Source: Hyphomicrobiales bacterium (lineage in GTDB: Bacteria > Pseudomonadota > Alphaproteobacteria > Rhizobiales > JAJFHB01). From it: a stretch of 64,000 nucleotides of DNA. The notes under the pieces were generated by a model. It was not told the origin of the DNA. It did no database searches and worked only from the letters and a program-made list of their open reading frames with translations. Each line of letters begins with the position of its first letter. Within the stretch, counting starts at the first letter, position 1. The translations under genes were made by a program, and so were the position numbers. Shown in pieces: positions 27,799 through 39,022 of this stretch. The stretch spans positions 162,491 to 226,490 of the forward strand of contig JAJFHE010000025.1 of the NCBI GenBank assembly GCA_021775755.1. The letters run 5' to 3'.

Positions 27799-28617
27799 TC
27801 AGTCCTTGACCTCGTATGTATGTTCATCGGCGGGAAAGTTGCGCGCCCTGACTTCGCTCGAGTAGGCCTTGATTGCCCCCTCGATTGCGGTTCCGATATT
27901 GCCGAATTCCTTGACGAATTTCGGCACACGGGGCGACAGACCGAGCATGTCTTCCATGACGAGGATTTGACCGTCGCACTGCGCGGATGCGCCTATGCCG
28001 ATGGTCGGGATCGGTATCGCCTTGGTAATTTTCGCGGCCAACGGTTCGGCAATTGCCTCCAGAACGCATGAAAACGCGCCGGCTTGCGTAACCGCCACCG
28101 CATCGTCTTCCAGCACCTGCCACTGATCACGCGTGCGGCCTTGCGTCTTGAAGCCGCCCATTACGTTGAAGGACTGGGGGGTCAGACCAATATGCGCCAT
28201 CACCGGAATGCCGCGCTCGGTGAGGTAGTGGATGGTCTCCGCCATGCGGGCACCGCCTTCAAGTTTTATCGCACCGCACTCGGTTTCCTTGATGACGCGC
28301 GCCGCGTTGCGAAACGCCTGTGAAGGGCTTTCTTCATAAGAACCAAACGGCATGTCGACGACGATGAGCGCGCGTTTGGCGCCGCGCATGACGGCGCGGC
28401 CATGCATGATCATATAGTCGAGAGGAACCGGCAGCGTGCTCTCAAAGCCGTGCATGACCATGCCCAGAGAATCGCCGACCAGCAGGAAATCCACATGCTC
28501 GTCGGCAAGGGCGGCAGTATGCGCGTGATAGGCGGTCAGGGAGACAATCGGCTCGCCGCCCTTGCGCGCGGTAATGTCTGGCGCGGTAACACGTCTCACG
28601 GGTTTTTGCACGGACAT
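27799..28617 (-). CDS. panB: 3-methyl-2-oxobutanoate hydroxymethyltransferase PanB
   Basis: Makes ketopantoate from 2-ketoisovalerate and 5,10-methylene-tetrahydrofolate in pantothenate synthesis. The 272-residue barrel enzyme has [13 protein letters not shown], the metal site [11 protein letters not shown], the KLEGG motif and the [18 protein letters not shown] segment ([12 protein letters not shown]). The start at 28617 has GGGAGG 8 nt upstream; the longer frame to 28680 has no such site. panC is not in the window. It consumes a C1-folate, as does the more distant fhs. Confidence 0.95.
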   Translation of the reverse strand: MSVQKPVRRVTAPDITARKGGEPIVSLTAYHAHTAALADEHVDFLLVGDSLGMVMHGFESTLPVPLDYMIMHGRAVMRGAKRALIVVDMPFGSYEESPSQAFRNAARVIKETECGAIKLEGGARMAETIHYLTERGIPVMAHIGLTPQSFNVMGGFKTQGRTRDQWQVLEDDAVAVTQAGAFSCVLEAIAEPLAAKITKAIPIPTIGIGASAQCDGQILVMEDMLGLSPRVPKFVKEFGNIGTAIEGAIKAYSSEVRARNFPADEHTYEVKD

Positions 28618-28701
28618 GAACTGACCTCCCTGCGCTTCATGTTGCAGCGCGAGTATTGCCTTGTTGCACCGCAATATCAAGTGTGCGCTGCAAGGCGGCC
28701 T

Positions 28702-30744
28702 TTATCGCTTAACGACGATGCGCTCCCGGTTCGGCAAAATGCTGTCTTCCGGTTCACCAAGCTCACGTGCCGCCGTGTGTCCGTCATAGACGGCGGTCGC
28801 GATAATACCGGGCGCATTGCAGTCGCCGACACGGCGCAGAGTCTTGATGGCCCCTCCGGTTCCTTGTGCGAGACGATCGGACAATGCTTCCCAAAGTTCA
28901 TCGCTCGGCTCGCGTGAGGTTACCGACACTAAGCCGCCGCAGGGAATTTCCATTTGTCGACTGGAGTAAGCGCATTCCAGAACCGCACACTGATCCGACC
29001 ATGAACCCACCGTGTGACTAACGACGATATCAACATCCAGCTCGATGAGGCGGGACTGAACCGCGCCCTGCTCAGCAGTGTAGCCCGACCAGGAAGAAAC
29101 CGTACCGGCAGACGTCACGTAGGTGACTTCAAACCCCTCGCGCGCCAAAAGTTCTGCCAGGACTGATGCCATATAGTACCGGTCGTCATCGTAGACGACA
29201 ACGGGTCCCTCTGGCCGTCGACCGTCCATGATGTCGTCAGCGGATAAGACCTGCGGCGCGTCAAATCCCGGTATGGGTGTCGGGGAACTGCGGCCCCGGC
29301 CATCGCTGCGCCATGTGCTTCCCGTGGCGATCAGGACATGCGGTGCGTCGGTGGCCAGCACGTCGTCGACGCTCATCGCGCTTGCGGGATAAAGCTCGAC
29401 ATTCGCCATTTGCGAAAGCTGCTGAACGCGGTAATCGCGCACCCGCACCCACTCCGACAAACCCGGCAAGCGGCTTTCCCGGGTGACGCGCCCGCCGGCC
29501 TCGTCACGCGCCTCGGCGAGCATGACGGAGTAACCGCGCTTACCTAGTATATGGGCGGCTTCCAACCCAGCCGGTCCGGCGCCGACAACCAGGACGTTCT
29601 CTGTCGATGACGCAGGATTAACCCGCTCAGGGTGCCAGCCGCGCCGCCACTCCTCACCCATCGTTGCGTTCTGGGTACAGCGGATCGGAACGCCGCGTCC
29701 ATCGCAGGCGTAGCAGATGTTGCAGCCGATGCATTCGCGGATCTCATCGAAGCGCCCTTCGCGGATTTTCGCAGGGAGGAACGGATCGGCGATCGAGGGC
29801 CGCGCCGCGCCGATAAGGTCGAGCACGCCGCGCTTTACCTGCGACAACATGGTTTCCGGCGACGTGAAGCGCCCGACACTAACCACTGGTTTTCCGGTCA
29901 GCTCGCGAACGTGCGATACCGATGCCTCGAGCGATCCCTCTTTCACAAACCGAGACACGCCCATTTCGTGGCCATAGTCGGCGACGGTGACATCGAAGAG
30001 ATCCGGCAGATGTCGGATCATTTCGAGCATTTCGGCGCGTTCCTCGCGACCCGATCCATCCTCTTCGTCGACCTCGACACGCACCGCAAGCGCAGAGACG
30101 CCGTCAACGATTTCACGCGTGTCCTCAAGGAGTTCGGTGAACAAACGCATCCGGTTTTCCAGACTGCCGCCATACTCGTCGGTACGCTGATTGATGTTCG
30201 GATCCAGAAACTGCGCCAGCAGGTACGTATGCGCGGGATAAATGTAGATGATGTCGAATCCGGCCCGCAGCGCCCGATGGACAGCATCCTTATGCCAGCT
30301 GCGAAGATCGGCAATGTCGGACTTGTCCATTTTCTTGCATTGGATCGGGTCGTTGACCGCCGGCAGGCTTACGGGGCCAAACGGCATCATGCGCGTCAGG
30401 GCATTTGAGGAACGGAACCCGCCATGCCAGAGCTCCACGCCGGCAAGCGCACCATGGGCGTGAACCTTTTCCGCCATCAGACCCAACGCTCGTACATCGT
30501 CGTCGTCCCACAGGCTGGCATGCGGAAACGGCATGTCATCGGCGGTCGGGTGGATCGAGCAATATTCGGTGTTGACGACCCCCCACCCGCCTTCAGCCTT
30601 CATCTCGCGCATGGCGGCGAGCGTCTGCGGCAGGCCGTAGCCCATGCCGGAGCAATGGGGCACCTGGTAAAACCGGTTGGGAGCGGTGACGGGGCCGATT
30701 TTCACTGGCTCGAAAAGAACGTCAAAACGTGGATCTGCGGACAT
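28702..30744 (-). CDS. Trimethylamine-dehydrogenase-like iron-sulfur flavoprotein
   Basis: A 680-residue enzyme of the TMADH / dimethylamine / histamine dehydrogenase group. It has a TIM-barrel FMN domain, then the four-cysteine [4Fe-4S] motif CIGCNIC...RC, and a C-terminal dinucleotide-binding domain (VVGAGPAGLEAAHILGKRG). Cys31 in FYQVPHCSG matches the cysteine that holds 6-S-cysteinyl-FMN in TMADH, and Tyr61 matches its aromatic-bowl Tyr60. From memory of TMADH, the other bowl residues Trp264 and Trp355 are not conserved; the latter position looks like Asp, as in histamine dehydrogenase. So an amine-oxidising role is likely but the substrate is open. It starts directly after the DUF1989 gene (stop to ATG 6 nt). 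Confidence 0.85.
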   Translation of the reverse strand: MSADPRFDVLFEPVKIGPVTAPNRFYQVPHCSGMGYGLPQTLAAMREMKAEGGWGVVNTEYCSIHPTADDMPFPHASLWDDDDVRALGLMAEKVHAHGALAGVELWHGGFRSSNALTRMMPFGPVSLPAVNDPIQCKKMDKSDIADLRSWHKDAVHRALRAGFDIIYIYPAHTYLLAQFLDPNINQRTDEYGGSLENRMRLFTELLEDTREIVDGVSALAVRVEVDEEDGSGREERAEMLEMIRHLPDLFDVTVADYGHEMGVSRFVKEGSLEASVSHVRELTGKPVVSVGRFTSPETMLSQVKRGVLDLIGAARPSIADPFLPAKIREGRFDEIRECIGCNICYACDGRGVPIRCTQNATMGEEWRRGWHPERVNPASSTENVLVVGAGPAGLEAAHILGKRGYSVMLAEARDEAGGRVTRESRLPGLSEWVRVRDYRVQQLSQMANVELYPASAMSVDDVLATDAPHVLIATGSTWRSDGRGRSSPTPIPGFDAPQVLSADDIMDGRRPEGPVVVYDDDRYYMASVLAELLAREGFEVTYVTSAGTVSSWSGYTAEQGAVQSRLIELDVDIVVSHTVGSWSDQCAVLECAYSSRQMEIPCGGLVSVTSREPSDELWEALSDRLAQGTGGAIKTLRRVGDCNAPGIIATAVYDGHTAARELGEPEDSILPNRERIVVKR

Positions 30745-30750
30745 TTTCAA

Positions 30751-31368
30751 TCAACCGTTGTTACCTGTTACGATAATTTTTATGGGTGTCGGCTCGCCGT
30801 CGTTGCAGGGATTATTGACCTGCGGGCAGTTTGAAATGGCAACCAGCGTTCGCTTGTCCGCGCGCAGTTCGACATAATCGCCCGCACGCGACTGGCTTGG
30901 CGTAAAAACGCCTTCTGTGAGGGCGCGGTCGGGCGCCACCGGAACATTGCAAAAGAAATTGATGTTCGGAACGATGTCGCGCCAGCCAAGCCCGTGTGGT
31001 TCAAGGGCGGCAAGAAAGTTCTCCCGGCAGCCAACCTTGCTGTCGACGCCATAAAGCATGCGATTGGATGGTATCGAACAGCACCCGCCGATGGTGTCGT
31101 GATTGCCAACGGTATCCTCAACGATGGTCATTAGCGCATCGGCCCGGTCGGAATAGAGCACGGTGCCGGCGCCAAGCGCGATTGAGCCCAGCGCCTTTAT
31201 CGTGTTCGGTGCGTGATAGCGCTCCTGCGGGTCGTCGGCGTTATAGCAGAGAAAATCGACACCCTGATGGCCCTCAAGATCGACGATGCGCAAACGGTCG
31301 CCCGCCTCGATGATGCCGCTCCACGGAGCGCCTGCCGCCACATGTTGTTCAACCAGAACTTTCGGCAT
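30751..31368 (-). CDS. DUF1989 (urea carboxylase-associated/Tdm N-terminal-like) protein
   Basis: A 205-residue DUF1989 protein. Members occur beside urea carboxylase (UAAP1/UAAP2), and this fold also forms the zinc-binding N-terminal half of trimethylamine N-oxide demethylase Tdm. Visible conserved parts are the cysteine pair in TIGGCCSIPSN, VGCRENFLAAL, INFFCNVPV, SRAGDYVELRA and the terminal AISNCPQVNNPCND. These cysteines could bind zinc. No urea carboxylase genes are nearby. It lies 10 nt behind nnrU and is followed almost immediately by the TMADH-like gene, suggesting joint function in methylated amine metabolism. Confidence 0.8.
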   Translation of the reverse strand: MPKVLVEQHVAAGAPWSGIIEAGDRLRIVDLEGHQGVDFLCYNADDPQERYHAPNTIKALGSIALGAGTVLYSDRADALMTIVEDTVGNHDTIGGCCSIPSNRMLYGVDSKVGCRENFLAALEPHGLGWRDIVPNINFFCNVPVAPDRALTEGVFTPSQSRAGDYVELRADKRTLVAISNCPQVNNPCNDGEPTPIKIIVTGNNG

Positions 31369-31378
31369 GTGCTCACCT

Positions 31379-31930
31379 CTAGATAATCGCCACCCCTATG
31401 ACAATCGGGTGCAGATACAACACCACCGCATAGAGCGCCAAACCGGCAATGATGGCAATCACATCGTGGGTGAGCTTGGGTTCGACGACCTTGACGCGGC
31501 CTTGTGCATTCGCCGCCAGGATGTCGATCACTGCATAGATAAGGAATGCGCCGAACAAGATGATGCTTGCTAGATCGCCATTTGCGATGAGATGACCCAG
31601 CGCCCACAACCCGATGCCAACGAGCATTGGATGCTTGAGCGCCTTGCGAATGTGATTCTGCATATTGGCGGACGCCAGGCAGACAAACGCAAGCAGAACG
31701 CAGGCCATTGTGATGTAGCGCGCGTTCGGCGATGGCTCGTAAACCGGCGTGAACTCGCTTTGCCAATAGCCCCACACGATCAGCGCAAGACCGGCGGTAG
31801 ACAGCACCGAGAAAAAGCCGCGGTACCCCATCAGCCCCATACGGTCAACGAGCCCCTGTTTGATGCCGGGGAAGGACGGCACGAAATGCAACGCAAAGAA
31901 AACGATGATGCCGATTATCAGGATAGTCAT
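31379..31930 (-). CDS. NnrU family membrane protein
   Basis: A 183-residue integral membrane protein with five or six hydrophobic segments. The central LKHPMLVGIGLWALGHLIANGD, with ANMQNHIRKA before it, is typical of NnrU, a family named for its link to nitric oxide reductase expression in Rhodobacter and related to isoprenylcysteine methyltransferase-like proteins. No denitrification genes are in the window. It is 21 nt behind guaA and 10 nt ahead of the DUF1989 gene, apparently in one transcript. Confidence 0.85.
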   Translation of the reverse strand: MTILIIGIIVFFALHFVPSFPGIKQGLVDRMGLMGYRGFFSVLSTAGLALIVWGYWQSEFTPVYEPSPNARYITMACVLLAFVCLASANMQNHIRKALKHPMLVGIGLWALGHLIANGDLASIILFGAFLIYAVIDILAANAQGRVKVVEPKLTHDVIAIIAGLALYAVVLYLHPIVIGVAII

Positions 31931-31951
31931 TCGGGTCTCCGCAATGGTTGG

Positions 31952-33499
31952 CTATTCCCATTCAATGGTGCCGGGTGGCTTCGACGTAATGTCATAGACA
32001 ACCCGGTTGATGCCGCGCACCTCATTTGAGATGCGGGTTGACGTTCGGCCGAGGAACTCATGGCTGAAATCATAGTAATCAGCGGTCATACCGTCGGTCG
32101 AGGTAACGGCCCGCAGGGCGCAAACATAGTCATAGGTGCGGCTGTCGCCCATGACACCGACCGTCTGCACCGGCAACAACACCGCGAAAGCCTGCCAGAT
32201 TTCATCGTAGAGGCCTGCATTGCGGATTTCTTCCAGGTAAATGGCGTCGGCGCGGCGCAGAATTTCCAGCTTGTCGCGGGCGATTTCTCCGGGCAGGCGG
32301 ATGGCGAGGCCCGGCCCCGGAAACGGATGCCGCCCGACAAAGCTTTCCGGCAGACCTAGTTCACGGCCAAGCACACGCACCTCATCCTTGAAGAGTTCGC
32401 GTAAAGGTTCCACCAGCGACATGTTCATTCGCTCGGGCAGACCGCCGACATTGTGGTGCGATTTGATGGTGACGCTCGGCCCGCCGGTGAACGAAACGCT
32501 TTCGATGACGTCGGGGTAGAGCGTTCCCTGAGCGAGGAAGTCGGCACCACCGATTGATTTGGCTTCCCGCTCAAAGACATCGATGAAGGTCGCGCCGATA
32601 ATCTTGCGCTTGGTTTCCGGGTCGCTGACGCCGTCGAGCTTGCCGAGGAATTCGGCCGATGCGTCGATGTGGGTGAGCGGAATGTTGTAGTGGCCGCGAA
32701 ACAGATCGACGACTTCGGTTGCCTCGCCGGCCCGCATCAGGCCGGTATCGACGAAAACGCATTGCAGCTGCTCGCCGATGGCCTCATGCACCAGCACCGC
32801 GGTGACCGCTGAATCAACACCGCCCGACAGCCCGCAGATAACCCGGCCGGAGCCGACCTGCGCCTTAATCTTGGCGATCTCCTCATCCTTGAAAGAGGCC
32901 ATCGTCCAGTCGCCGGAACAGCCGCAGATCGTGAGTGCGAAATTTCGCAGCAGCTCGGAGCCGCGCGGTGTGTGCGCGACTTCGGGATGAAACTGCACCG
33001 CGTAGAATGCACGTTCTTCATTGGCAATGGCCGCGAACGGCGCGTTGGCACTCACGGCAACGGTTGTGAAACCGGGCGGCAGAGAGCCCACCCGGTCGCC
33101 GTGGCTCATCCATACCTGATCCTTGTCTCCAGCGGACCAGACGCCGTCAAACAGCGCGCAATCGCCGGTGACTTCAAGCTCGGCGCGGCCGAACTCGCGC
33201 TCGTCGGATTCTTCGACATGCCCGCCAAGCTGCGCGCACATGGTCTGTTCGCCGTAGCAGATGCCGAGCACCGGCACGCCCATTTCGAAGACCGCGTCGG
33301 GCGCACGCGGTGTATCGGTGGCGACTACACTTGCCGGCCCGCCCGACAGAATAATGCCTTTGGGAGCAAACTCCTCGAGCATGCCCGCGGCGCGGTTGAA
33401 CGGCACGATCTCGCAGTAAACACCATGCTCGCGGACGCGGCGCGCAATGAGCTGGGTTACCTGAGAGCCGAAATCGAGAATGAGAATGCGGTCGTGCAT
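31952..33499 (-). CDS. guaA: GMP synthase (glutamine-hydrolysing)
   Basis: Amidates XMP to GMP. The 515-residue protein has the N-terminal class I glutaminase with GICYGEQTM (nucleophile Cys) and the FHPEVAHT His/Glu pair, the ATP-pyrophosphatase P-loop [12 protein letters not shown], and the C-terminal dimerisation domain ending [20 protein letters not shown] ([15 protein letters not shown]). It lies 88 nt behind the RsmB-type gene and three genes from guaB, so both GMP-branch enzymes are transcribed in the same direction here. Confidence 0.97.
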   Translation of the reverse strand: MHDRILILDFGSQVTQLIARRVREHGVYCEIVPFNRAAGMLEEFAPKGIILSGGPASVVATDTPRAPDAVFEMGVPVLGICYGEQTMCAQLGGHVEESDEREFGRAELEVTGDCALFDGVWSAGDKDQVWMSHGDRVGSLPPGFTTVAVSANAPFAAIANEERAFYAVQFHPEVAHTPRGSELLRNFALTICGCSGDWTMASFKDEEIAKIKAQVGSGRVICGLSGGVDSAVTAVLVHEAIGEQLQCVFVDTGLMRAGEATEVVDLFRGHYNIPLTHIDASAEFLGKLDGVSDPETKRKIIGATFIDVFEREAKSIGGADFLAQGTLYPDVIESVSFTGGPSVTIKSHHNVGGLPERMNMSLVEPLRELFKDEVRVLGRELGLPESFVGRHPFPGPGLAIRLPGEIARDKLEILRRADAIYLEEIRNAGLYDEIWQAFAVLLPVQTVGVMGDSRTYDYVCALRAVTSTDGMTADYYDFSHEFLGRTSTRISNEVRGINRVVYDITSKPPGTIEWE

Positions 33500-33587
33500 G
33501 TTGCCTGCTGCCCGTCCTGTTCACGCAAGCAACCGACCTGCGCAATGTTGCCACGAATGATCACTCAAACTCTCCCCGGTCAAGGGT

Positions 33588-34904
33588 TTACTGAGACGCA
33601 GGCGCGCGCTCCAGCACGGCAATGTAAAACCCGTCCGTACCGGTCCGTGCCGGTGTCAGCAGAAGGCCGTGACTGCCGTCGCCGGCAGACGGCACAGGGG
33701 TGTCGAACCGTGCTTTCCAATTCTCTTCCGCCAAAATCTCTTCCCCATTGGCACTCGAAAACGCACCGTCCTGCGCCTTGAGTAACCCGGCCACCTGATC
33801 GTCGTTTTCCCGCGGCACCACGGAACATGTGACATAGACAAGCCGGCCTCCCGGCTTCACCAGCGGAGCCGCCTGTGCGAGCACCGTTTGCTGTTCACCA
33901 AGGCGGCGGTCGAGCGCTTCCGGCGTGAGCCGCCATTTGGCGTCCGGGCGGCGGCGCCATGTGCCCGAGCCGCTGCACGGCGCATCGACAAGCACCACAT
34001 CCATTCGCCCGTCCAATGCTGCCAGGCGCTGTGTATCGCCAGCATCAATGACCTGACAGTTTCTTACACCGGCGCGCTGCAACCGCGGGAAGATCCGCCG
34101 CAACCGGCTCTTGTCGCTGTCATAGGCGTGTATCTGTCCCTTGTTTTCCATGGCCGCGGCGAGCGCCAGCGTCTTGCCACCGGCACCGGCGCACATGTCC
34201 AGCACCTGCATTCCAGGTTCCGCGGCGCACATGGCGGCGGCAATCTGCGAGCCCTCATCCTGGACCTCGAACCAGCCTTTGCCGTGGGCGGCCTCGGCTT
34301 CCACATTCGGATAGCGCTTGTCCGACGGGGGCGCGTCGATGCGCACGCCTACGGGAGAGAGCTCCGTCTCCCGTGCGCCATGGCGCGACAGTGCCGCCAG
34401 CACTTTCGCCCGGTCGGACTTGAGCGTGTTGATGCGCAGATCGATGGGCGGCCGGGCACAGAGCGCGCGAGCCTCGGTTGCAAGCTGCGCTCCGAAGGCG
34501 CGCTGCATCTCCGGCACAAGCCAGTCGGGAAAGTCGCCGCCGGCCTCCACGCCCGTTTGATCCAGGAGCGGTGCCTCCAGTGCCTGGCGTTCGTTCGCGT
34601 AAAGCTCGCCTGGCGCATGAGGTGCAAGACAGGCTTCGGCCACCTCGTCCACCGTCCGGCGCCAATCGCGCACGGCCACCCCCAGTACCGCGGCGCGCGG
34701 GCCATCATCGCAGAGCCACGCCGCCAGCGAGCGGCGGCTGCGCAAAGCGTCGAATACGAGGTTGCCGATGACAGCACGGTCGCCGGAGCCTGCGAACCGG
34801 TGCGCCCTGCCCCACTCGCGCAACGCGTCGCCTGCGGGAACATGCCGGGATTCGATTTCCGTCAAAACTTCAATCGCTGCTTGAAGCCGCGCACCGAAAT
34901 GCAT
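33588..34904 (-). CDS. RsmB/NOP-family RNA (cytosine-5) methyltransferase
   Basis: Probable 16S rRNA m5C methyltransferase. The 438-residue protein has an N-terminal NusB-like helical domain (to ~150), the SAM site VLDMCAGAGGKTLALAAAM, the catalytic VDAPCSGSGTWRRRPD and the second cysteine in YVTCSVVPRENDDQV. The frame is open to 35150, but the ATG at 34904 gives the usual N-terminus and avoids overlap with guaB. The gene is often found beside guaB/guaA in Rhizobiales. The exact target nucleotide (C967 or another) is not proven. Confidence 0.88.
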   Translation of the reverse strand: MHFGARLQAAIEVLTEIESRHVPAGDALREWGRAHRFAGSGDRAVIGNLVFDALRSRRSLAAWLCDDGPRAAVLGVAVRDWRRTVDEVAEACLAPHAPGELYANERQALEAPLLDQTGVEAGGDFPDWLVPEMQRAFGAQLATEARALCARPPIDLRINTLKSDRAKVLAALSRHGARETELSPVGVRIDAPPSDKRYPNVEAEAAHGKGWFEVQDEGSQIAAAMCAAEPGMQVLDMCAGAGGKTLALAAAMENKGQIHAYDSDKSRLRRIFPRLQRAGVRNCQVIDAGDTQRLAALDGRMDVVLVDAPCSGSGTWRRRPDAKWRLTPEALDRRLGEQQTVLAQAAPLVKPGGRLVYVTCSVVPRENDDQVAGLLKAQDGAFSSANGEEILAEENWKARFDTPVPSAGDGSHGLLLTPARTGTDGFYIAVLERAPASQ

Positions 34905-34968
34905 GAAATAAATCCTCTTTACGCTCCGACAAATCGAAGCGTTTGGCACGTAATACGCCGCCTGCCGA

Positions 34969-36486
<1,518 letters not shown>

Positions 36487-36678
36487 TCATGCGGACTGCG
36501 CCGGGCCGATTGCGGGGCCGGAATCAGCGAAGAAGTCCTGCGATTCCCTGCCCGATTCCCGGGTTGGCACCCGTCTTTAACATCCGATTGCGACAAAAGC
36601 AAAGGCGCAAACGCCGCACAGAAGGATGAAGGCATCAGCCCCTGAAATCCGCTGTTTTGCGGCAGTTTCTCTGCGGCC

Positions 36679-37410
36679 TTAATCCGGTTCGGACCCGGCC
36701 TCGTGGAAGCCGGTTGCGAGCACATACAGTTCAGACGAATCCGAGCGGCTGGCCTTCGGCTTGACGTGCCGCACGGTGGTGAAACTGCGTTTCATTGCAA
36801 CGAGGAGATCGTTTTCGGCGCCACCCTGCAAAACCTTTGCAACAAAGGTGCCGCCAGGCGCGAGAATGTCGCAGGCGAAGGCGAGCGCTGCCTCGCACAG
36901 GGCCATGATCTTCATATGATCGGTGCGTTTGTGCCCGGACGCCGGTGCCGCCATATCGGAAAGCACGACGTCAACGCGCGCGCCGTCCAGCATCTTTATC
37001 AGCAACGCCTCGGTTTCAGCCTCCATGAAATCCGCAACGGCGAACTCAACACCGGGGATCGGCTCGACCTCCTGAAGATCGATCGCAATGACGCGACCCT
37101 CGCCTTCGACGCTTTTGACGCGCTGCGCGGCGATCTGGGACCAACCGCCGGGCGCCGACCCGAGATCCACCACGACGGCGCCGGGTTTCAGCAGTTCATA
37201 TTTGTCGTCGATTTCGAGCAATTTGAATGCAGCGCGCGAGCGGTATCCAAGGCGCTTGGCCTCGGCGACATAGGGATCGTTGAGCTGGCGCTCAAGCCAG
37301 CGCGTAGATGACAGCTTGCGGCCGCGTGCCGTGCGAACACGGGTTTTCAGTTGCCGTGTGCCACGGCCGCGGGAGGTGCCGGCTCCGCCACGTGATGGTT
37401 GTTTTGCCAC
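36679..37410 (-). CDS. rlmE: 23S rRNA 2'-O-methyltransferase RlmE (FtsJ)
   Basis: Methylates the ribose of U2552 in the A-loop of 23S rRNA late in 50S assembly. The 243-residue protein has a basic N-terminus typical of alphaproteobacterial members, the K-D-K-E family framework ([45 protein letters not shown]) and the SAM site in DLGSAPGGW. It lies 56 nt behind the Ppx/GppA gene, its conserved neighbour in Rhizobiales. Confidence 0.95.
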   Translation of the reverse strand: MAKQPSRGGAGTSRGRGTRQLKTRVRTARGRKLSSTRWLERQLNDPYVAEAKRLGYRSRAAFKLLEIDDKYELLKPGAVVVDLGSAPGGWSQIAAQRVKSVEGEGRVIAIDLQEVEPIPGVEFAVADFMEAETEALLIKMLDGARVDVVLSDMAAPASGHKRTDHMKIMALCEAALAFACDILAPGGTFVAKVLQGGAENDLLVAMKRSFTTVRHVKPKASRSDSSELYVLATGFHEAGSEPD

Positions 37411-37466
37411 TTTGGCTCTTCCTTATGTGCTCAACAGCCCGGTCAGCGGCCCAATCATCGGCCCAA

Positions 37467-38783
37467 TCACCGGTTTGCCGCATCCGTGCGCGGCGCGCGC
37501 GCGCCGCCATAGAGCCCGCGTGACCGCCGGCGCCGGGACCGCGGCCCGCGACCGAAGGTTCCATCCTCCGTCATCAGTTCGGTGAGGATGCCCTCGCGCA
37601 AGCCCCGGTCGGCCACCCTGACCCTCTCGCACGGCCACTGCTGCAGCATCGTGCAAAGAATGGCGCAGCCTGCAAGCACCAGGTCGGCGCGGTCCGGGCC
37701 AATGCACGGGTTGTCGGCGCGCTGCTCATAAGTCATTGCGAGCAGCCGGTCCGTGACGCCGTTGATGTCGCCGCGGCTGATCCACGATCCGTCAACTTTA
37801 GAACGGTCGTACCGGCGCAGGTTCTGGTGCACACCGGCGATGGTGGTCACCGTTCCGGATGTGCCGAGCATATGACAGCCAAGGCCCTCTTCGACCGGAA
37901 AGGCGGCACGGTTCAAAAAGTCGCTAATAGCGGGGCGTACGTCTTCCATCATTCCGTCGAATGTCGCACGCCCGACTTCAACACCACCGTGGCGTTCGGC
38001 AAGCGTAACAACCCCGACCGGCAGGGAGGTCCAGTCGTGCAACTGGTGATCGCCATCGGCGTTTTCCAGCAGCATCAGTTCCGTCGATCCGCCACCGATA
38101 TCAAACACCAGCGAACGGCCGCAATCGGGCGCGATGAGGGAAGCCGAACCTGCAACGGCAAGGCGCGCTTCCGTCTCCCGGTCAACAACTTCAAGCCGCA
38201 GCCCTGTCGTCTGATGAACGCGGTCGATAAACTCCGCTCCGTTTTCCGCCGTACGACAGGCTTCCGTTGCAATAAGCCGGAACCGGGTGACGTTGCGGCG
38301 TGCCATTTTCCCGGTGCACACTTTCAATGCCTCGATAGTTCGGCCCATGGCGGGTTCGCTCAGTTTGCCGCTTGCGCTTGCGCCTTCGCCAAGACGCACA
38401 ATGCGCGAGAACGCATCAATGACACGAAATCCTTCCGCCGACGGGCAGGCTACCAGCAGGCGGCAGTTGTTGGTGCCAAGATCGAGGGCTCCGTAAACCG
38501 GTCCCTCGGCAGGCTGCTGGTTGCGCCGCCGGCGGCGTCGGCCGCGGCGGCGGCCCTCGTTCGAGCGATCCTGGGAGCCTGACTGTTCGGAGGTGCCGGA
38601 CGCGGGGGACGCAGGCTGGCAGGCGCCTTGCGCCGCCGCACTGCACGGCGCGCCGGCGGCATCGCCTGCCGCGTTCTGCTGCTCAGACTGTGCTGGTGTG
38701 CTTCGCGACGGCAGCTCTTTTGCCGCCCGCGAAGGCGCGCCTGTGGCGTCCACAATTCCCCGCCCGGAGGCCGCGCCCCGCAC
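37467..38783 (-). CDS. Ppx/GppA family phosphatase
   Basis: Exopolyphosphatase / pppGpp phosphatase superfamily member. The 438-residue protein starts with a ~95-residue disordered region (Ala/Ser/Gln-rich, then RRRGRRRRRRNQQ) and continues with the ASKHA phosphatase domain: YGALDLGTNNCRLLV, ACRTAENGAEFIDRV and VFDIGGGSTELMLLE. Only the short two-subdomain form is present, without the C-terminal HD domain of full GppA. The GTG at 38783 is the furthest start; the true one is uncertain because the N-terminus is unconserved. Confidence 0.88.
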   Translation of the reverse strand: MRGAASGRGIVDATGAPSRAAKELPSRSTPAQSEQQNAAGDAAGAPCSAAAQGACQPASPASGTSEQSGSQDRSNEGRRRGRRRRRRNQQPAEGPVYGALDLGTNNCRLLVACPSAEGFRVIDAFSRIVRLGEGASASGKLSEPAMGRTIEALKVCTGKMARRNVTRFRLIATEACRTAENGAEFIDRVHQTTGLRLEVVDRETEARLAVAGSASLIAPDCGRSLVFDIGGGSTELMLLENADGDHQLHDWTSLPVGVVTLAERHGGVEVGRATFDGMMEDVRPAISDFLNRAAFPVEEGLGCHMLGTSGTVTTIAGVHQNLRRYDRSKVDGSWISRGDINGVTDRLLAMTYEQRADNPCIGPDRADLVLAGCAILCTMLQQWPCERVRVADRGLREGILTELMTEDGTFGRGPRSRRRRSRGLYGGARAPRTDAANR

Positions 38784-38966
38784 CTTCCCACATGTTCTGG
38801 AAGGGGGGCCAGGCGACCGCCTGATTAGTTATCGTTGGCGCCAGTTTACGCATTTCACGCATGGCGTAAAGCGGCGCGCCGGGTCCGGTGCCCGGCACAC
38901 ATCTTGCTGATACTCCCACCAATAACCGCACACCATGACGCAACGATCGCACGGTGGCGCACAAAC

Positions 38967-39001
38967 GGGGCAAACCCGCGGCTTTCAGCGGGTGTTGCCC
39001 C
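38967..39001 (+). promoter_or_regulatory. Strong hairpin directly before a ribosome-binding site
   Basis: Arms 38967-38979 (GGGGCAAACCCGC) and 38988-39001 pair over 13 bp with a single bulged G at 38994 and an 8-nt loop. The run of C continues to 39004 and abuts AAAGGGAG (39005-39012), the likely ribosome-binding site of the gene at 39023. The C-run could alternatively pair with that site. A second hairpin lies at 38878-38896. Confidence 0.6.
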
Positions 39002-39022
39002 CCCAAAGGGAGAATTCGGATC

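Noticed and set aside
31379..31930. NnrU as evidence of denitrification
   Set aside because: No nitrite, nitric oxide or nitrous oxide reductase genes are present in the window, and the family is wider than denitrifiers.
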